From: Acephala macrosclerotiorum
Lineage: Eukaryota; Ascomycota; Leotiomycetes; Helotiales; Mollisiaceae
Assembly (NCBI GenBank): GCA_014904845.1
Contig: MU119210.1
Coordinates: 310,001-374,000 of the forward strand
DNA length: 64,000 bases
Direction of reading: 5' to 3'
The translations under genes and the position numbers were made by a program. This document shows positions 46,501 to 57,644 of this stretch, piece by piece. Below the pieces are notes generated by a model. The model was not told the DNA's origin, did no database searches, and saw only the letters and a list, made by a program, of their open reading frames with translations. How positions within the stretch are numbered: position 1 is the stretch's first letter; each line of letters starts with the position of its first letter.

Positions 46501-47428
46501 TGGAGGACTTGAATCTCCATGTCGAAGTCCGATTTGTCTAAGGTATATTTAAGAATCTTTCGCGCGAAGACAGCCTATCGATGTCAAAATAATGGTCCCA
46601 AACAGCAAAGAGCGAACTTACTGAAGGACTACTAGAATTTCCTACAAGCGCAGATGGATGAGAGTACTTCTCAGCTACCTTGGCCAAGGACGAATCCAGG
46701 TAGTCCGGATGTATCTCAAACCTGCGAACCTCACCAAATGATCCCTTCTGAAAAAACTCATCTTTAATATATGGGAAGCGTTGGTGATCTTGGTACGCAA
46801 ATCTCGGCTCGCCCATTACGAATATTGCAGGTCTGAAAAGATCAAGAGTATTCTGATAGGACCTGACAAAGCCAGGAGAAAGCCCGGCAGGGTGGGTTTC
46901 GTCGATGAATGTTATGACTCTGTCCAGATTATCATCTCCAATGTGCCCTTTACTGAAATAGTTTATCCATGCCGTGTGACCAAGATATATCAGTACAGCT
47001 AATAATGTTTGAGCGTGATTAAAGACCCAAGGGACGAGAACTTCGAAATCTGCTAGATTATTCTCTCGTCCGCGTCGGCAACAGCTTTCACCATTGCATT
47101 CCAAAACCTCTCTTATTGTATCCATATTCAAGATAGCTTCTACTGCCTTTCTGGGAAAGAACATCTTCGAGTCGCGTTGAGTGAGGTGTTCGAGCGATGC
47201 ATCTACGATGTCATCAACAGGCAACTTAGGCAGGGCTATTCTATACATCTCCTGAAGGACTTCATAGCTTGGACAGCCTGGGAAAGGGCCATTGAAGGTC
47301 CTGTAGATATCCATACTCGCAATGTGGCTGAAAGGTGTACAGGAGGTGCTACGTAGAGTATATCTCCGACTAAAGCTTGTCAGTGCCCGCAGGGCAAGAG
47401 AGGGTTCGCAGAAACTGACGCAATACAT
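43576..47428 (-). CDS. Protein kinase, nine exons, unusual architecture
   Basis: Exons are 47428-46622, 46574-45310, 45257-45127, 45077-44574, 44520-44275, 44218-44111, 44040-43966, 43911-43805 and 43761-43576. They total 3429 nt and 1142 residues, and all phases agree. An ATG at 47,314 (MDIYRTFNG) is an equally good start. Kinase motifs are the Gly loop KGSFGEV (about 228-234), the Lys of AVFARKIL (275) after a 40-residue insertion split by intron 1, the catalytic loop HFDLKPRN (about 384-391) and DFG (about 404-406). The HRD Arg is Phe. A Ser-rich insertion (about 430-515) sits inside the C-lobe. After the kinase come about 500 residues without a recognised domain, then THCLRCGDGGRLVLDPDFADM near the end. 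Intron 2 (45,258-45,309) seems to be GC-AG. Exons 6-8 are the least certain; a GAG acceptor is needed at 43,912. Targets are unknown. Confidence 0.78.
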
Positions 47429-48407
47429 GACGGCTCTCTCTAACTACGACATTAAGCTCTTGGCAGATTCATTTGAAGCGCCCCAGACATCTTTGCCAAG
47501 TCGTGTTGGTACTGAGGGAGTTTTTTGTCATAATGTAAATAAGGCTGACGGAACTGAAGAAAGCAAAGAGTAACCAAGGCCGTCCGCCCCGATCCGAGGA
47601 GAACATGGGGCACAGCCACCAAATGTCTCTAGTGAAAGGTCCTGTACTATTTCCAGCCTCGTGAAAGCAGTAGCTCTCGCCCTAGTCGCTCTGGTCTGCA
47701 GGCTTAGATCCAGATTATATAATCAAGCCTCACCTTCCACCAGTTCGAAAGCTCGTGTTCTTTCAATCTAATCATGAGATGTCAAGGTCAAGTCTGACTA
47801 TAATGTAGACGAAGAATCAGCTCGATTCTATCTCGATTTTTTATAGTGCTCTTAATCCTGTAGTAGGGATAAAGAGCGCTGTGGCTGTTGTGCGACACGA
47901 GGGTTATCTCAATTAAACCTATTCGAGACCAAATATCTTCGAGATGCAGAAAAACAAATACATGAGAAACAAAGCTAATACTCTGGGCGATCGGAGGTCG
48001 ACCCTCTTCCAATTGGCTTGGGCCATGCTGCCGAATCACAGCAACGTTTTGGTGTTGGTAAATCAAGCAACGGGACAAGACGAGCTGAGTTTCATTCCCT
48101 TTGTAGGCGCGTACATATCCATGAGGCTCCCCGAAATTCACGCGTGTTATTTTCAGGTCACCGCCCTTACCTCGTAAGAATGCCCTGCGGCAATGCGCAG
48201 CGGTTTTCACCTTTTCACCCTCATCTCCACGGTGAGAGAATTGGGGCAGAGATGTTCCAGCAAGCCGCCGCCATGTATTAAACAGTTATCTGTCTTATTG
48301 CAAAATGGTCAGCCTTACCTCCGCAATCTTTTACTGTCTGTCCTTTATTCTCTTCGATAACTCTCCTTGACAGTGTCGAGTTCCGCCATCTATGAATAGG
48401 CAACGCT
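47429..48407. other. Divergent promoter region (kinase / permease)
   Basis: About 980 bp lie between the divergent kinase and permease starts. A minus-strand frame at 47,788-48,210 (140 codons) has no family match or splice support and is not called. Confidence 0.5.
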
Positions 48408-50828
48408 ATGGATTATTCGAGCTCAGAAGGCGAGCCCCGCGTTAGTACCGACTCTGCTCAAAATGTGCGCAGTGCGCCCCGCGATGCTACGTTGCTGGGA
48501 GCATTCGATGTTTTCTCCTTGATTGTAAACAAGATGATTGGTACTGGTATTTACACAGCGCCAACAACAGTCTTGCTCTTGACAGGAAACGCACAGTTAT
48601 CGCTAGGCTTGTGGGCAGTGGGGTTCTTCTACACGATCATGAGGTGCGTAAGAACAGAGTTCACCGTTCATTCAAGGTCGTTGAAGATGACTGATCAATA
48701 GCAGCATGATCATATACCTCGACTATGCGGCAGTATTCCCATACACCGGAGGCGAGATCGTTTATGTGAGCTTGATATACTGAAGCTACGTGTGGCTAGC
48801 TATTAATCTTTTCTTTGAATAGATTGACGAGATCTCATCCACGAACAGCTCACACACACTATCAGTGTCCACTAGAACCGCCGCTGATGCACAAGATCCG
48901 CCACGAGGGTTCAATCGCATATTCGGGGACGGACTATTGGCATACACATGCTACGCCTTTCTTTTTATTGGTGTTTTCAACTCCACAACGAATATCATGC
49001 AGATTGGTCGAGAGACTTTGATCGCTATATCCCCTGATGGAAACCCAAATCTCAACCTTCTGCGATTCATTGGCATCTTTGCCCTTATGATAATATGCCT
49101 CATACAGCTCTTCTCGTCTCGAGCCGGCAGAGCTTTAAACAAGTTCTTGGCGCTCGTCAAAATCACTTTTCTGATTGTCTTATTCTTCTTCGGATGCGCT
49201 TATATCAGTAAACATGGTGCACAAGCACACTTCACAGAGAAGGTCCCAAATCTGCCTGCGTTCGGTTATGCGCAAGCTCTGTTGGTAGTTCTGTATAGCT
49301 ATGATGGATGGGAGAATGCGACTTTTGTAAGCACCTTCTGATCCCTAAGCTAGACTGTTGTATCTAATTTTGCGCAGGTTGCAGGAGAGATTTCCACCGA
49401 AAACCCAGGCACTCTGCGGAAGGGTTTCATCTGGGCGGTCGCTGTCGTCGGCATATTGTATATGGCACTCAACGTTGTCTTTGTAAGTGGTCACTTAAAA
49501 GTGGTTCCAACATTAATTGATACTTCACAGCTCGCTGCCATTTCATATGATGATTTGGCTAAGCTTCGTGATCAAAACCTCCCGTACAATTACGCAGCTA
49601 TGGTAAGCACCTTACGCTGTACTCTGCCGATTCCTAATCGAAGGTGTAGTTCAGCAGCAACACCCTGAGCGCACAACGTGGTTGGGCAACTATCATTGCG
49701 ATATCTTCTGCTGGAAACGCGAACACAGTCATGTACACTTTCACGCGAGGTTTGTTCCCTGCATCTCTGGCAGCTTGTCTAACAAGGCCCAGTCAAGCAA
49801 TCGATCGGACGCATGAATATTCTGCCATGGTCTTCACTTTGGAAGTCAGACTACGAACCACATCGAGATCGCAATGGCGACCAACACAAGACACCTCTAG
49901 GTGGCATTTTACTAGAATTTGTTATGAGTATTGTATTGATATGTATTTCTGCTGCTGTTCCTAGCGAGACTCAGTCCGTCAGTCTGCCTGGCAATATCCA
50001 GACTATTGCCCACTGCTTCATCCTCAGTATGTCTTCCTCCAACCTGCAAAGGTAGCCACTAACTTCAGTAGTCATCCTCGGTCTTGGACTCTTCCGACTG
50101 CACTCCCGCGAGCGTGACCTCAACGTCACTGTTGTGAGATCATGGTTCCCTCGCGTATCGGCATGGGGTATGACCAAATGGGGTCGAATCCCCCAGGTTC
50201 TATTCATTCTACTGTATGCCGGGATGAATTCGTTCATTTTCATCGCGACGGGACTGTCGAAGACAGATGGAGTGGATTCCAACTACTCGTTTGATGGTAA
50301 ATGGTATCCTACTATTGTCCTTTCTATTGTCGCGCTGGGCATGTTGTATCACTTCAGTGTGTTTGCGGCGTATGTACCCGGTCCTCTGTACAAGAAGAGT
50401 TGGTTGCAGTTGGGAAATGTTACGTGTGAAATTAAGAAGCAGGCAAGTTTCGAAATGGAAGATGAACGAACGAGGAGATTTGGTCACAGGAGAAGTGTTG
50501 CCATTAACGTAAGTCCTTTCTCTACATATTTTACTTATCCCAGAAACCCGATGTTGATGCTAATACTTCACAGTTGACAGAATTAAGGCCAAAATGGAAA
50601 GCGGCCCTCTTCTGGTGCTTCGGAGGTACCCTTGACGACTCACCACTCGATGCACTGGAGAATCGCTGGACGCTCCTGAAGCAGTCTTCGAATACTATGT
50701 TCTATGCATTCAAGGTTCGGTTCGGGCTGAGGAGGAGGCTGTCCCGGGTGAGCGACCAGGGATGGGGCAGCAGGGAAGAGAGTGAAGGAGGCGGTTCGCG
50801 CCCGATGGAACTGAACGAGAGAGGCTAG
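48408..50828 (+). CDS. Amino-acid permease (APC superfamily, LAT/MUP-like)
   Basis: Nine exons: 48408-48643, 48702-48765, 48823-49326, 49378-49482, 49531-49602, 49650-49749, 49793-50026, 50069-50508 and 50574-50828. They total 2010 nt and 669 residues. All eight introns are GT..AG, 42-65 nt, with agreeing phases. It is a plasma-membrane type secondary transporter. The first helix carries the APC signature VNKMIGTGIYTAPTTVLLLTG. It is followed by YLDYAAVFPYTGGEIVYIDE, long hydrophobic helices such as LLRFIGIFALMIICLIQLF and FLALVKITFLIVLFFFGC, the conserved YSYDGWENATFVAGEI and FIWAVAVVGILYMALNVVF. GTGIY, GGE and YDGWENA place it in the L-type/high-affinity methionine permease-like group of fungi. 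A hydrophilic loop (NSSHTLSVSTRTAADAQ) and a charged C-terminal tail rich in Arg, Glu and Gly are cytoplasmic. Substrate is inferred only at the level of amino acids. Confidence 0.9.
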
Positions 50829-51275
50829 GATACTAGTGAGAATGTGAGATAAACCTCTTTAGCAGGCTGTGGAACAGCGTGTCATGACTAGAGCTTGGAA
50901 AACTGATTATTTGCTTTACAGCCTTGTAGGTTAGATGTAAGAATTTAGTAACCGCGTGTGATACCCTCAATCCCCCACTTGGAGGCATATAATACCTACC
51001 TGAACATGCACCAGTCTACCAAAAGCAGACACCGAAGATGATTCAAATCTCGAGATGCAGCCTCCACCCTATCACGAGTGAACGCGCTGCAGCCGCACCA
51101 AAGTGAGGCGGGCGACGGCAAATACCCATGACGATGTGAGGAAGTTCGCCGGATACATGACACAATACTATCACGAACAATCCTACTGTTATAAAGTGGC
51201 CCACAAGCTTAAGTGTGACACAAAACTGAAGACGAACAGTGCTCCGAACAACGAGAAAGAAGGACAGCAGAAGAG
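50829..51275. other. Intergenic, no gene recognised
   Basis: About 450 bp between the permease stop and the very small gene at 51,276. No signal was seen. Confidence 0.5.
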
Positions 51276-51650
51276 ATGAGCGTCGTGCACGTGACAGCGG
51301 TAAAATACGATGTCCTAGAGCATATATTGCAGGAATGGCTTGTGAAAACTTTTGGCGACGAAGCTCAGTATGAGGTCAGTGACAAGAAATGACATAGAGC
51401 TAAATGTCATATTCTTATCTTCCATTACTCTGCTTGGGGGTGGGCTTCCGTTAACGAATACAAATAGGCAGCGAGCGACGAGAGCCTTGCTGGGTATTGG
51501 AAGGTTACAGCCCCGAGAAAAATCACGGAGGTGAGAACATACAAGGTGAAATTGGATGTCAGATTGGCTGAATGGAACGTAGAAAGAACAGCATCATTTG
51601 AAGAAGAAGGGGTTGCTGAAGAAGAGGCGAACATTGGAGCATTAGAGTAG
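51276..51650 (+). CDS. Tiny two-exon gene, acidic 93-residue protein
   Basis: Exons 51276-51374 and 51468-51650 total 282 nt, giving 93 residues. The 93-nt intron has donor GTCAGT and acceptor ACAAATAG, with a TTAAC branch-like site. The first exon reads MSVVHVTAVKYDVLEHILQE then WLVKTFGDEAQYE. The second reads AASDESLAGYWKVTAPRKIT, then EVRTYKVKLDVRLAEWNVER and a Glu/Ala-rich end (FEEEGVAEEEANIGALE). Splicing in phase 0 joins two stretches that each look coding, which is unlikely by chance, but no family is recognised. Each exon alone is too short to stand out. It could also be a fragment of a larger decayed gene. Confidence 0.45.
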
Positions 51651-52243
51651 TTTCACAGATTGGGGAAGGACGTGCTGATCGGGGGTCTTCTTGTGCTGCG
51701 ACTGCGAATCTTAAATATATCGTACCCCAGTTTCGGGGCTATTATCGCTATATTTCTAGGCTGCTATACACTGGACACATTAGTACCCGCCCCATTGTGA
51801 CGTCTGCGTGAGAAAGATTTCTCGACGAAAGTATGCCTTATATTTCACAAGGACGTGAAAATCTCATACGAGTCGCATAAGAGAATAGAGAACTTTTGTG
51901 AGGTTCTCAATGGAGTCAAATAATTTCTCAGAAGCCCAGTTCCTTTGCCTTGAAATTGTGCGCGGAGCCTAGAAAGCAATAAGCCACCTAACAACACGAC
52001 AAGCTGCCCAGAGGCTCAAACACAATACGAAAGAATCTGTTTCAGTCCGAAGAATCCTGGATTCAGTGGCCGATTGGCCAATCTCGAATACACCCTCGCG
52101 GGCTGTCTGATCAGCCTCACGGGCGGAGTCAAACGCCATGTCTCAGGAATCATCGTCTGTGTTTTCCAAGCTGTATTTATTCCTCTAAAAGGCTTCCCAG
52201 TTAACTCCATTATCTATAGGGAGAGAAGCAATTCTGACTCAAT
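51651..52243. other. Intergenic, no gene recognised
   Basis: About 590 bp upstream of the CorA-like gene. Only short frames are present, with nothing to support them. Confidence 0.5.
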
Positions 52244-54426
52244 ATGATGAACACCGACCTTATCTGGCCCTCGATATCAAGGGTTGCGGAAGCAGGGAGC
52301 CAAGAGAGCGTATCATGCGGTTTCGAAGCGGAATTGATACGACAGCTATGGGATGAACAAAGAGGGAGGATTTTCTGTGAGGACGAGAGTGATATGCTAG
52401 TGGAATGTGGAATGATATCCGAGACAGGTGAGTCCAAATTTGCCGCGACGGCACCAAAAAAAAGAGACATTGATGAGGGGTATCGAAAAAGGAGTCGACA
52501 CCGCCGAATTGGAGAGCGATGGGGATTTGGAGGCTTTCATAGAGGTGAGCCAAGATGCTGCACAAGTACGTGAGATTGAGATTATAACCATTTATGGTCA
52601 CGAGAACAGTCCCGGGAACGAGCTGGAGAAGAAGACCAAGTTCAAGACAATCAATTGTCAAACCTCGAAGAGCAGAAAATCATGCCGAAAATTCAAACTC
52701 ACAAACAATCGACATTTTTGTTCGTCCGCCTTGCACTTCCAAGAACGTTCTACTCATCATATCACCCAGTTTCATCAATCCAGACTACGGATGGGATACC
52801 ATCTCTATCACTTCATCATCCATGCAGAAACTCCTCTGTCACTGCGACGTCTTCACTCACTTCTTCAAATATCTTCGCGCTTTTGGCACGAAGACTTTTG
52901 CGCTGGACGAAGGCTTTGGGGGGTTCGACTTCTCTATCAAAGAAGAGAGTGAACTGGGCCGGTTAGAGGAGATAGGTTAGTTTTCGTACTTTCACTATGA
53001 CATCGCAATTGAGACTTAAAATACTAGAAACATGCTATCTCCTCAAATACGTCGATAAAAAGGACTCCCCTGGGAAATTTAGCAACCCCTGGTCTATACG
53101 TCAAGCACTCATTTACCAAAAGTCAAACCTCCTGACGAATCAAGACACATACATCTTCACTCGTCTCTCCGAACTTCTGGGAGAGAAGTTTCGAGATTTA
53201 TTGAGTAAGACAAAAGTGAAAGCACGAGGTCCAAGAATGTTGCATTGGAGTGAGATTCACACAATGGCGTTCAAGAGTGTTGTGGCAAATTGGAGAGAAT
53301 ACATTAATTGGTTGGATGGGGATGTTTCACAGCTTGTAAGTTGAATTTTTTTTGCCATCACTTAATTATAAAATTGGTTCCTTTAAATATTTTGTAGTGA
53401 TGACACTTGAATTGAATATTGATGGGGCCCAGTTTGACAATCTCATTCTGGCCGCGGTCGAGCCCACCAAGCTTGGTACGCTTGACAGTGTATCCAGCTC
53501 ATTGAATCTTATGAAACGTCTGCAATACATGCTCGATCAAGCATTGAGAACGGCACATATGTTGGATATCAACATCGAGGTCATGACGAAGATACAATCC
53601 GCCGCCTTGAGATTGAAGGATTCAGATGGAGAGGAGGGGCGCAGGTATGAGGAATTGCACGAAGGTCTCGAAAGCGCAATGAGCGAACACATCTTCCTGC
53701 GGAAAAACGTTTCGAGTTTGATTGAAAGAGCCAAGATTCTGAGTAATCAAGTAAGTGCTCCTCCCCGTAATCCACCGTCGTCATCCTGTTTTTATTTCCA
53801 GTCCAGAGAACAGAGACTCCACAGCTAACTAAAGCCAAAGCTGCGAGACACTATCCTTTTCCGTAACAGCGAACTCAACAAAGACATCTCCAATCTCACC
53901 TTCCGTGGAACAGCAGCAATCGTGGATCTATCGCATAAATCAAGTCATGAAGCTCGAGTCGTCAAGGTTTTGACTGTTGTGGCACTGATTTTTGTTCCGA
54001 TAAGTTTCGTAGCTGTAAGTTTTCCCAATTCCTGGAACTTCGCTTCTGAGCTTTCTCCCACTTCCTTTATCAGCGAAGCTTGCTTTAGGCTTTTGACGTC
54101 TTGTCCTGCTTCTCCTCAATCTTACTCGACCCTAGCATGGGATTGACCTGACTATGAAATAGGATTTTCTTAACATGGGCTACCTCAAGACCGTAGAGGG
54201 AGGTGGATTTTCTGTCACTGCCACGAATGGACTGCTCTTATTTGCCGTTCTTGCGCTACCTTTGGTGTTGCTTACCTTCGTGGTATATGGAGTATCGGAG
54301 TTGTACAACAGAAGGGAAGCGGCGAAAGAGAAAGGTTGGAGCGCTGGAGTTGGAGGAGATGAAGAGGCGGCCAGAGTGTTTAGTAGGGGAACGCTAGTGG
54401 GGAAGGATGTACGCAAGGCTATCTGA
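52244..54426 (+). CDS. CorA-like membrane protein (fungal type)
   Basis: Most exons are clear: 52244-52427, one from 52492, then to 52975, 53028-53335, 53433-53750, 53841-54014 and 54163-54426. The soluble part reads TIDIFVRPPCTSKNVLLIIS, FFKYLRAFGTKTF, CYLLKYVDKKDSPGKFSNPW and IHTMAFKSVVANWREYINW. A long helical region follows (MKRLQYMLDQALRTAHML, LHEGLESAMSEHIFL). The end has two membrane helices, VLTVVALIFVPISFVADFLNMGYL and GLLLFAVLALPLVLLTFVVYG, as in CorA divalent-cation channels. LNMGY lies where CorA has YGMN, so the ion-selecting motif is altered and transport is uncertain. Between about 52,570 and 52,690 the frame must change from one open frame to another. An intron with donor GTGAGA at 52,570 and acceptor GAGCAG at 52,675 would do this. 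Otherwise a one-base frameshift has damaged the gene. Confidence 0.75.
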
Positions 54427-55156
54427 TGGCAGAATGTTGAAGTCGGCTGGGAGTGAGTCTCTCTGAGCTGTACGCGCTCCGTTTTTCGAAATGCGATACA
54501 ATCATAGATTCATAGCCTCCGCCCTCCACTCAATCTTTGTCATACGGAGTCCTTGAATGTTCCCGCCTCAATCTTCAACACTTTGTCAATGCGTATTCGT
54601 ATTCAGCGCTAATTCATAATGTCTCTTTCATATGACCTACCTTCTCAGCACTCAGTTTTGAAGACTCTCTAAAATGTCAATCTGAGTGATATATTGATAG
54701 TCTTGATGGTCTGGTTGATTGATTAAGGTTGGTAAGATCTAGCTAGGTGCGGGGACATTATATCCATTGCAGTGCTTACTCAGCACTAAAACCACTCGAA
54801 AGTCTAACATAAAAGTCAGGATGGTTGAAGGCTGCTACACTCCTCCTACTCGGAAAGTAAGCATCATATCACTGGAGTCCAAGAAGTGTGAAATACTCCA
54901 GAAGAAAGGCAAATTCGCACGACGGCTTGGCGATGAAGTTGGATGAACAGGAGGCACGTCCCTCGTAGTTCCCCAACCAGGCCCTCCACAATCAAGCCCC
55001 ACGGTCCTAAAGACCTCAGACAATGGTACGAAGCACCTCCTCGTCCACCTAACCCAGTATACTAGCCAGACCCGGAAATCTTCCCCCCACCATAGATAGC
55101 TTAAGAAAACTTCCGCCTTTTAGACCAGGCTCTACAAAAACACAAAAAAGGGCCTC
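54427..55156. other. Intergenic, no gene recognised
   Basis: About 730 bp between the CorA-like gene and the first array copy. No coding frame or structured RNA was seen. Confidence 0.5.
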
Positions 55157-55508
55157 ATGACAGATCGCGATAAAAGAAAGGCATCGCAACAAAACCAGGA
55201 TAGATGAACTCTCTGCTGTGAATCAAGTCAAACAAGAGAAATGGGTAGAGGACTAGCTAGACGAGATAGCGGCTTGTGTCCACAAGTACCCTTGGTACAG
55301 GGTCAAGAATGGCTATCGATGCACAGGTGGCCAGCATTTGATAACTGGCGTGCTGCTTGAGGAGGGCAAGGTTGGATGCTACTGGATTGCGAACACGAAC
55401 GAAGATTGGAGGAACAACCCCGTTTGGGAAGGTCCTCTTTGTGGGAAGGCATGGTTCTTGACGAAAGAAGAAATGGCGAAACGGAAGCCATTGGGGTCGA
55501 AAGGCTAG
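55157..55508 (+). pseudogene. Array copy 1: dead member of small-protein family
   Basis: The sequence matches the conserved core of the two intact copies further right, but is broken. An ATG piece (DKRKASQQNQDR) shifts frame at about 55,200 into DELSAVNQVKQEKWVED. A TAG follows at 55,254-55,256. The rest then stays open to a TAG at 55,506-55,508, reading WYRVKNGYRCTGGQHLITG, LLEEGKVG and WEGPLCGKAWF. The shared pattern is Trp, Cys, GY-C-GG-x-H, T-x-x-LL-x-EGK-x-G, W-x-GP. It is the most intact of the two dead copies in its second half. Confidence 0.65.
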
Positions 55509-56518
55509 ATGAGGAAGCCGAAGGAGAGCAAACATAGAGTGGAATCGGCAGCATTCAAAGTTTTGATCATTCGATAGGCGGTGTTTGAGAAGAATGAATT
55601 TTCAAATAATGGATGCGAAGCTTTCATGTTCGGTGACCGAGAACGACCGGGAGGCAATTGAGACTATTGTATATATGCGTTGATTGGGCTTTGTGATTGT
55701 CGCTGCAGTCAGACCTTGCTGGACAAACTCTCACTCTAGTGGTGGCGAATTATAATGAGAAGTTCGCCCATGCAATGAGTTTGGCTACGCTTCCCCAATT
55801 CCACAACCTTCTTCAAGCAAGTTAGCTTGACGAGCGCAAATTAATGCAAAGCGGTTCTACAAGACCTTGTAGAAGCTAGAGAGAACATCGGAAGACTTTC
55901 GTGACGGATGAATTTCTCGCTTAGCGAAATAGGAGGGCAAACTCTTTGGCTAGGCGAACTTATTGCTCGAAGTTCGAAGCCCATCCACCAGATTTGTCTT
56001 TGGGCGAGCTTCGGATGATCTTCAGCATCCAGAATTTTGAAATTTCGTTAGGTCCATGACAGAACATATATTTTCGGAATGGTCACGAACATACGAAGAT
56101 AGCTATGTGGCAAGATCAAATTCGTAAACCACTAGCTCATTCACCAAGCCAGACGCGCGGTGAATGTGAACAGACTCATCACCTTCGTGTAAGGAGTGGC
56201 AGATTCTGCTCGTCCAGAACGTCGCGAATGAAGCCTGCCTGCCATTCCTCTTGCTGGGGACGAAGTTTATCCACGCGATATACTTCCTTCCCGAAAGCGC
56301 GAGTTTCCGTGAGACAAAACGGTGATTCCCGTTTGAGGAGAAGAATAATGAATAGATGAGAATCTGAATCAGCGTGCATTCTGGGAGTTCGGACCTGTGA
56401 CAGGGAATCAGCTCGTCATTATATCTTGCTCGGATGTGCGTTCTCTACATCAAAACTTTGTTCTAAGAGGGTCCCAAAGTCTGAAAATCTCGTCACGCGA
56501 AAGCTAGAAGCTAGAGTG
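55509..56518. other. Intergenic within the array
   Basis: About 1 kb. A minus-strand frame at 56,179-56,379 (66 codons) reads plausibly but has no start context or partner. No array core motif was seen here. Confidence 0.4.
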
Positions 56519-57382
56519 ATGGGTTCCGGGTCTTCAAAACCCACAAAAAATAATCACAGCCGGGAGTTGAGAAAGGATTCCCCCAAGAAAGCAGCTAATA
56601 CTCATGAAACCACCAAGCCGAATTTACGGCACTTGCCTCCAAATGTGGATCATAATCCTTATGCAATGCGAGGAGATCGCATAAACTCGGGTGCTCGACC
56701 AGCAAGATATCGCAGAGAACGTCAGCTAAGACAAGAAGGATGGAGACTGGGAGGGACAGCAGATAAACATGAAACAGGAGAGCAAGATGATATCATCCCC
56801 ACTGACCTCGAGCGTGACTTCAAAGCTCCCGACCGAAATACCTTTAGAAGAAGGGTCTTCGAGGTGCCATCCGAGTGTAGAAAGCAAGAATACTCGCCAC
56901 TGGACATTATTACGAAAAGCCCGCCAGCTGGTCAGCCCTTACTCAAGTCCAATTTTGATAAGACCATGGCAGCACGCCAGAGGAAATTTCACGATCTCTC
57001 ACCAAAAGAACAAGAGAAGCAGAAAGAGTGGGCTCAACATCAGATCACCATATCTAAAAACTGTCCAGGCAACAAGCCTTGGTGCAGGTACCGGTCAGAA
57101 ACTCAGAATTTGAAAGGGCTTATGTGTCTAGCTGGCGTGCATTTGATGACTGATGCTTTGCTGGCGGAAGGCAAAGGGGGCATGCTGATAAGAGAGCAAG
57201 AGTGCAGGATTAGTAAGAAGAACTCCAATGATTGGCAAGGGCCGTTCTACTTCCAGAATTGGTTGGGCTGCAAAAGTCCGTTCAGAATTGCACAGAGAAA
57301 ATATTCTGAACAACTCCTACGCCAAAGAGAGAGGGTGCAGAAAAATAGACCAACCGGTCTACTTGGACAACAAAAAAAATAG
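56519..57382 (+). CDS. Array copy 2: intact small-family protein, myristoylation-like start
   Basis: A single exon of 287 residues. The ATG at 56,519 is chosen because the frame upstream of it has no ATG, and because it begins MGSGSSKP, which fits an N-myristoylation signal (Gly2, Ser6, Lys7). The N-terminal half is basic and disordered. The conserved half begins MAARQRKFHDLSPKEQEKQ, then KEWAQHQI, CPGNKPW, LMCLAGVHLMTDALLAEGK, GGMLI and WQGPFYFQNW. The tail is strongly basic (QRKYSEQLLRQRERVQKN). No domain is recognised. The shared core with copies 1, 3 and 4 shows one gene family amplified in tandem. The possible lipid anchor suggests a membrane-attached cytoplasmic protein, which is inference. 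Confidence 0.7.
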   Translation: MGSGSSKPTKNNHSRELRKDSPKKAANTHETTKPNLRHLPPNVDHNPYAMRGDRINSGARPARYRRERQLRQEGWRLGGTADKHETGEQDDIIPTDLERDFKAPDRNTFRRRVFEVPSECRKQEYSPLDIITKSPPAGQPLLKSNFDKTMAARQRKFHDLSPKEQEKQKEWAQHQITISKNCPGNKPWCRYRSETQNLKGLMCLAGVHLMTDALLAEGKGGMLIREQECRISKKNSNDWQGPFYFQNWLGCKSPFRIAQRKYSEQLLRQRERVQKNRPTGLLGQQKK

Positions 57383-57644
57383 TAAATGTAGCTGAGAAGA
57401 TAATATCTTGCACACAATTGTACGTATTGTTACCTCAGTTCCGTTCTGTCTGAATCTCAAATTTTTCGTTATAGTACAGAATAATACGTCAAGAGATTAT
57501 CGAAGGAAACATTGGAAGTTATTGTGTTATACCTGGGGGATCACCGCACACTGACTTCTTCGGATTCATGATCAATCGCAAATTTTGTTGGTATTCTTTG
57601 TTTTCTGAATCAGAGAACATTCGAGCTATTTATATCTAGAAATC

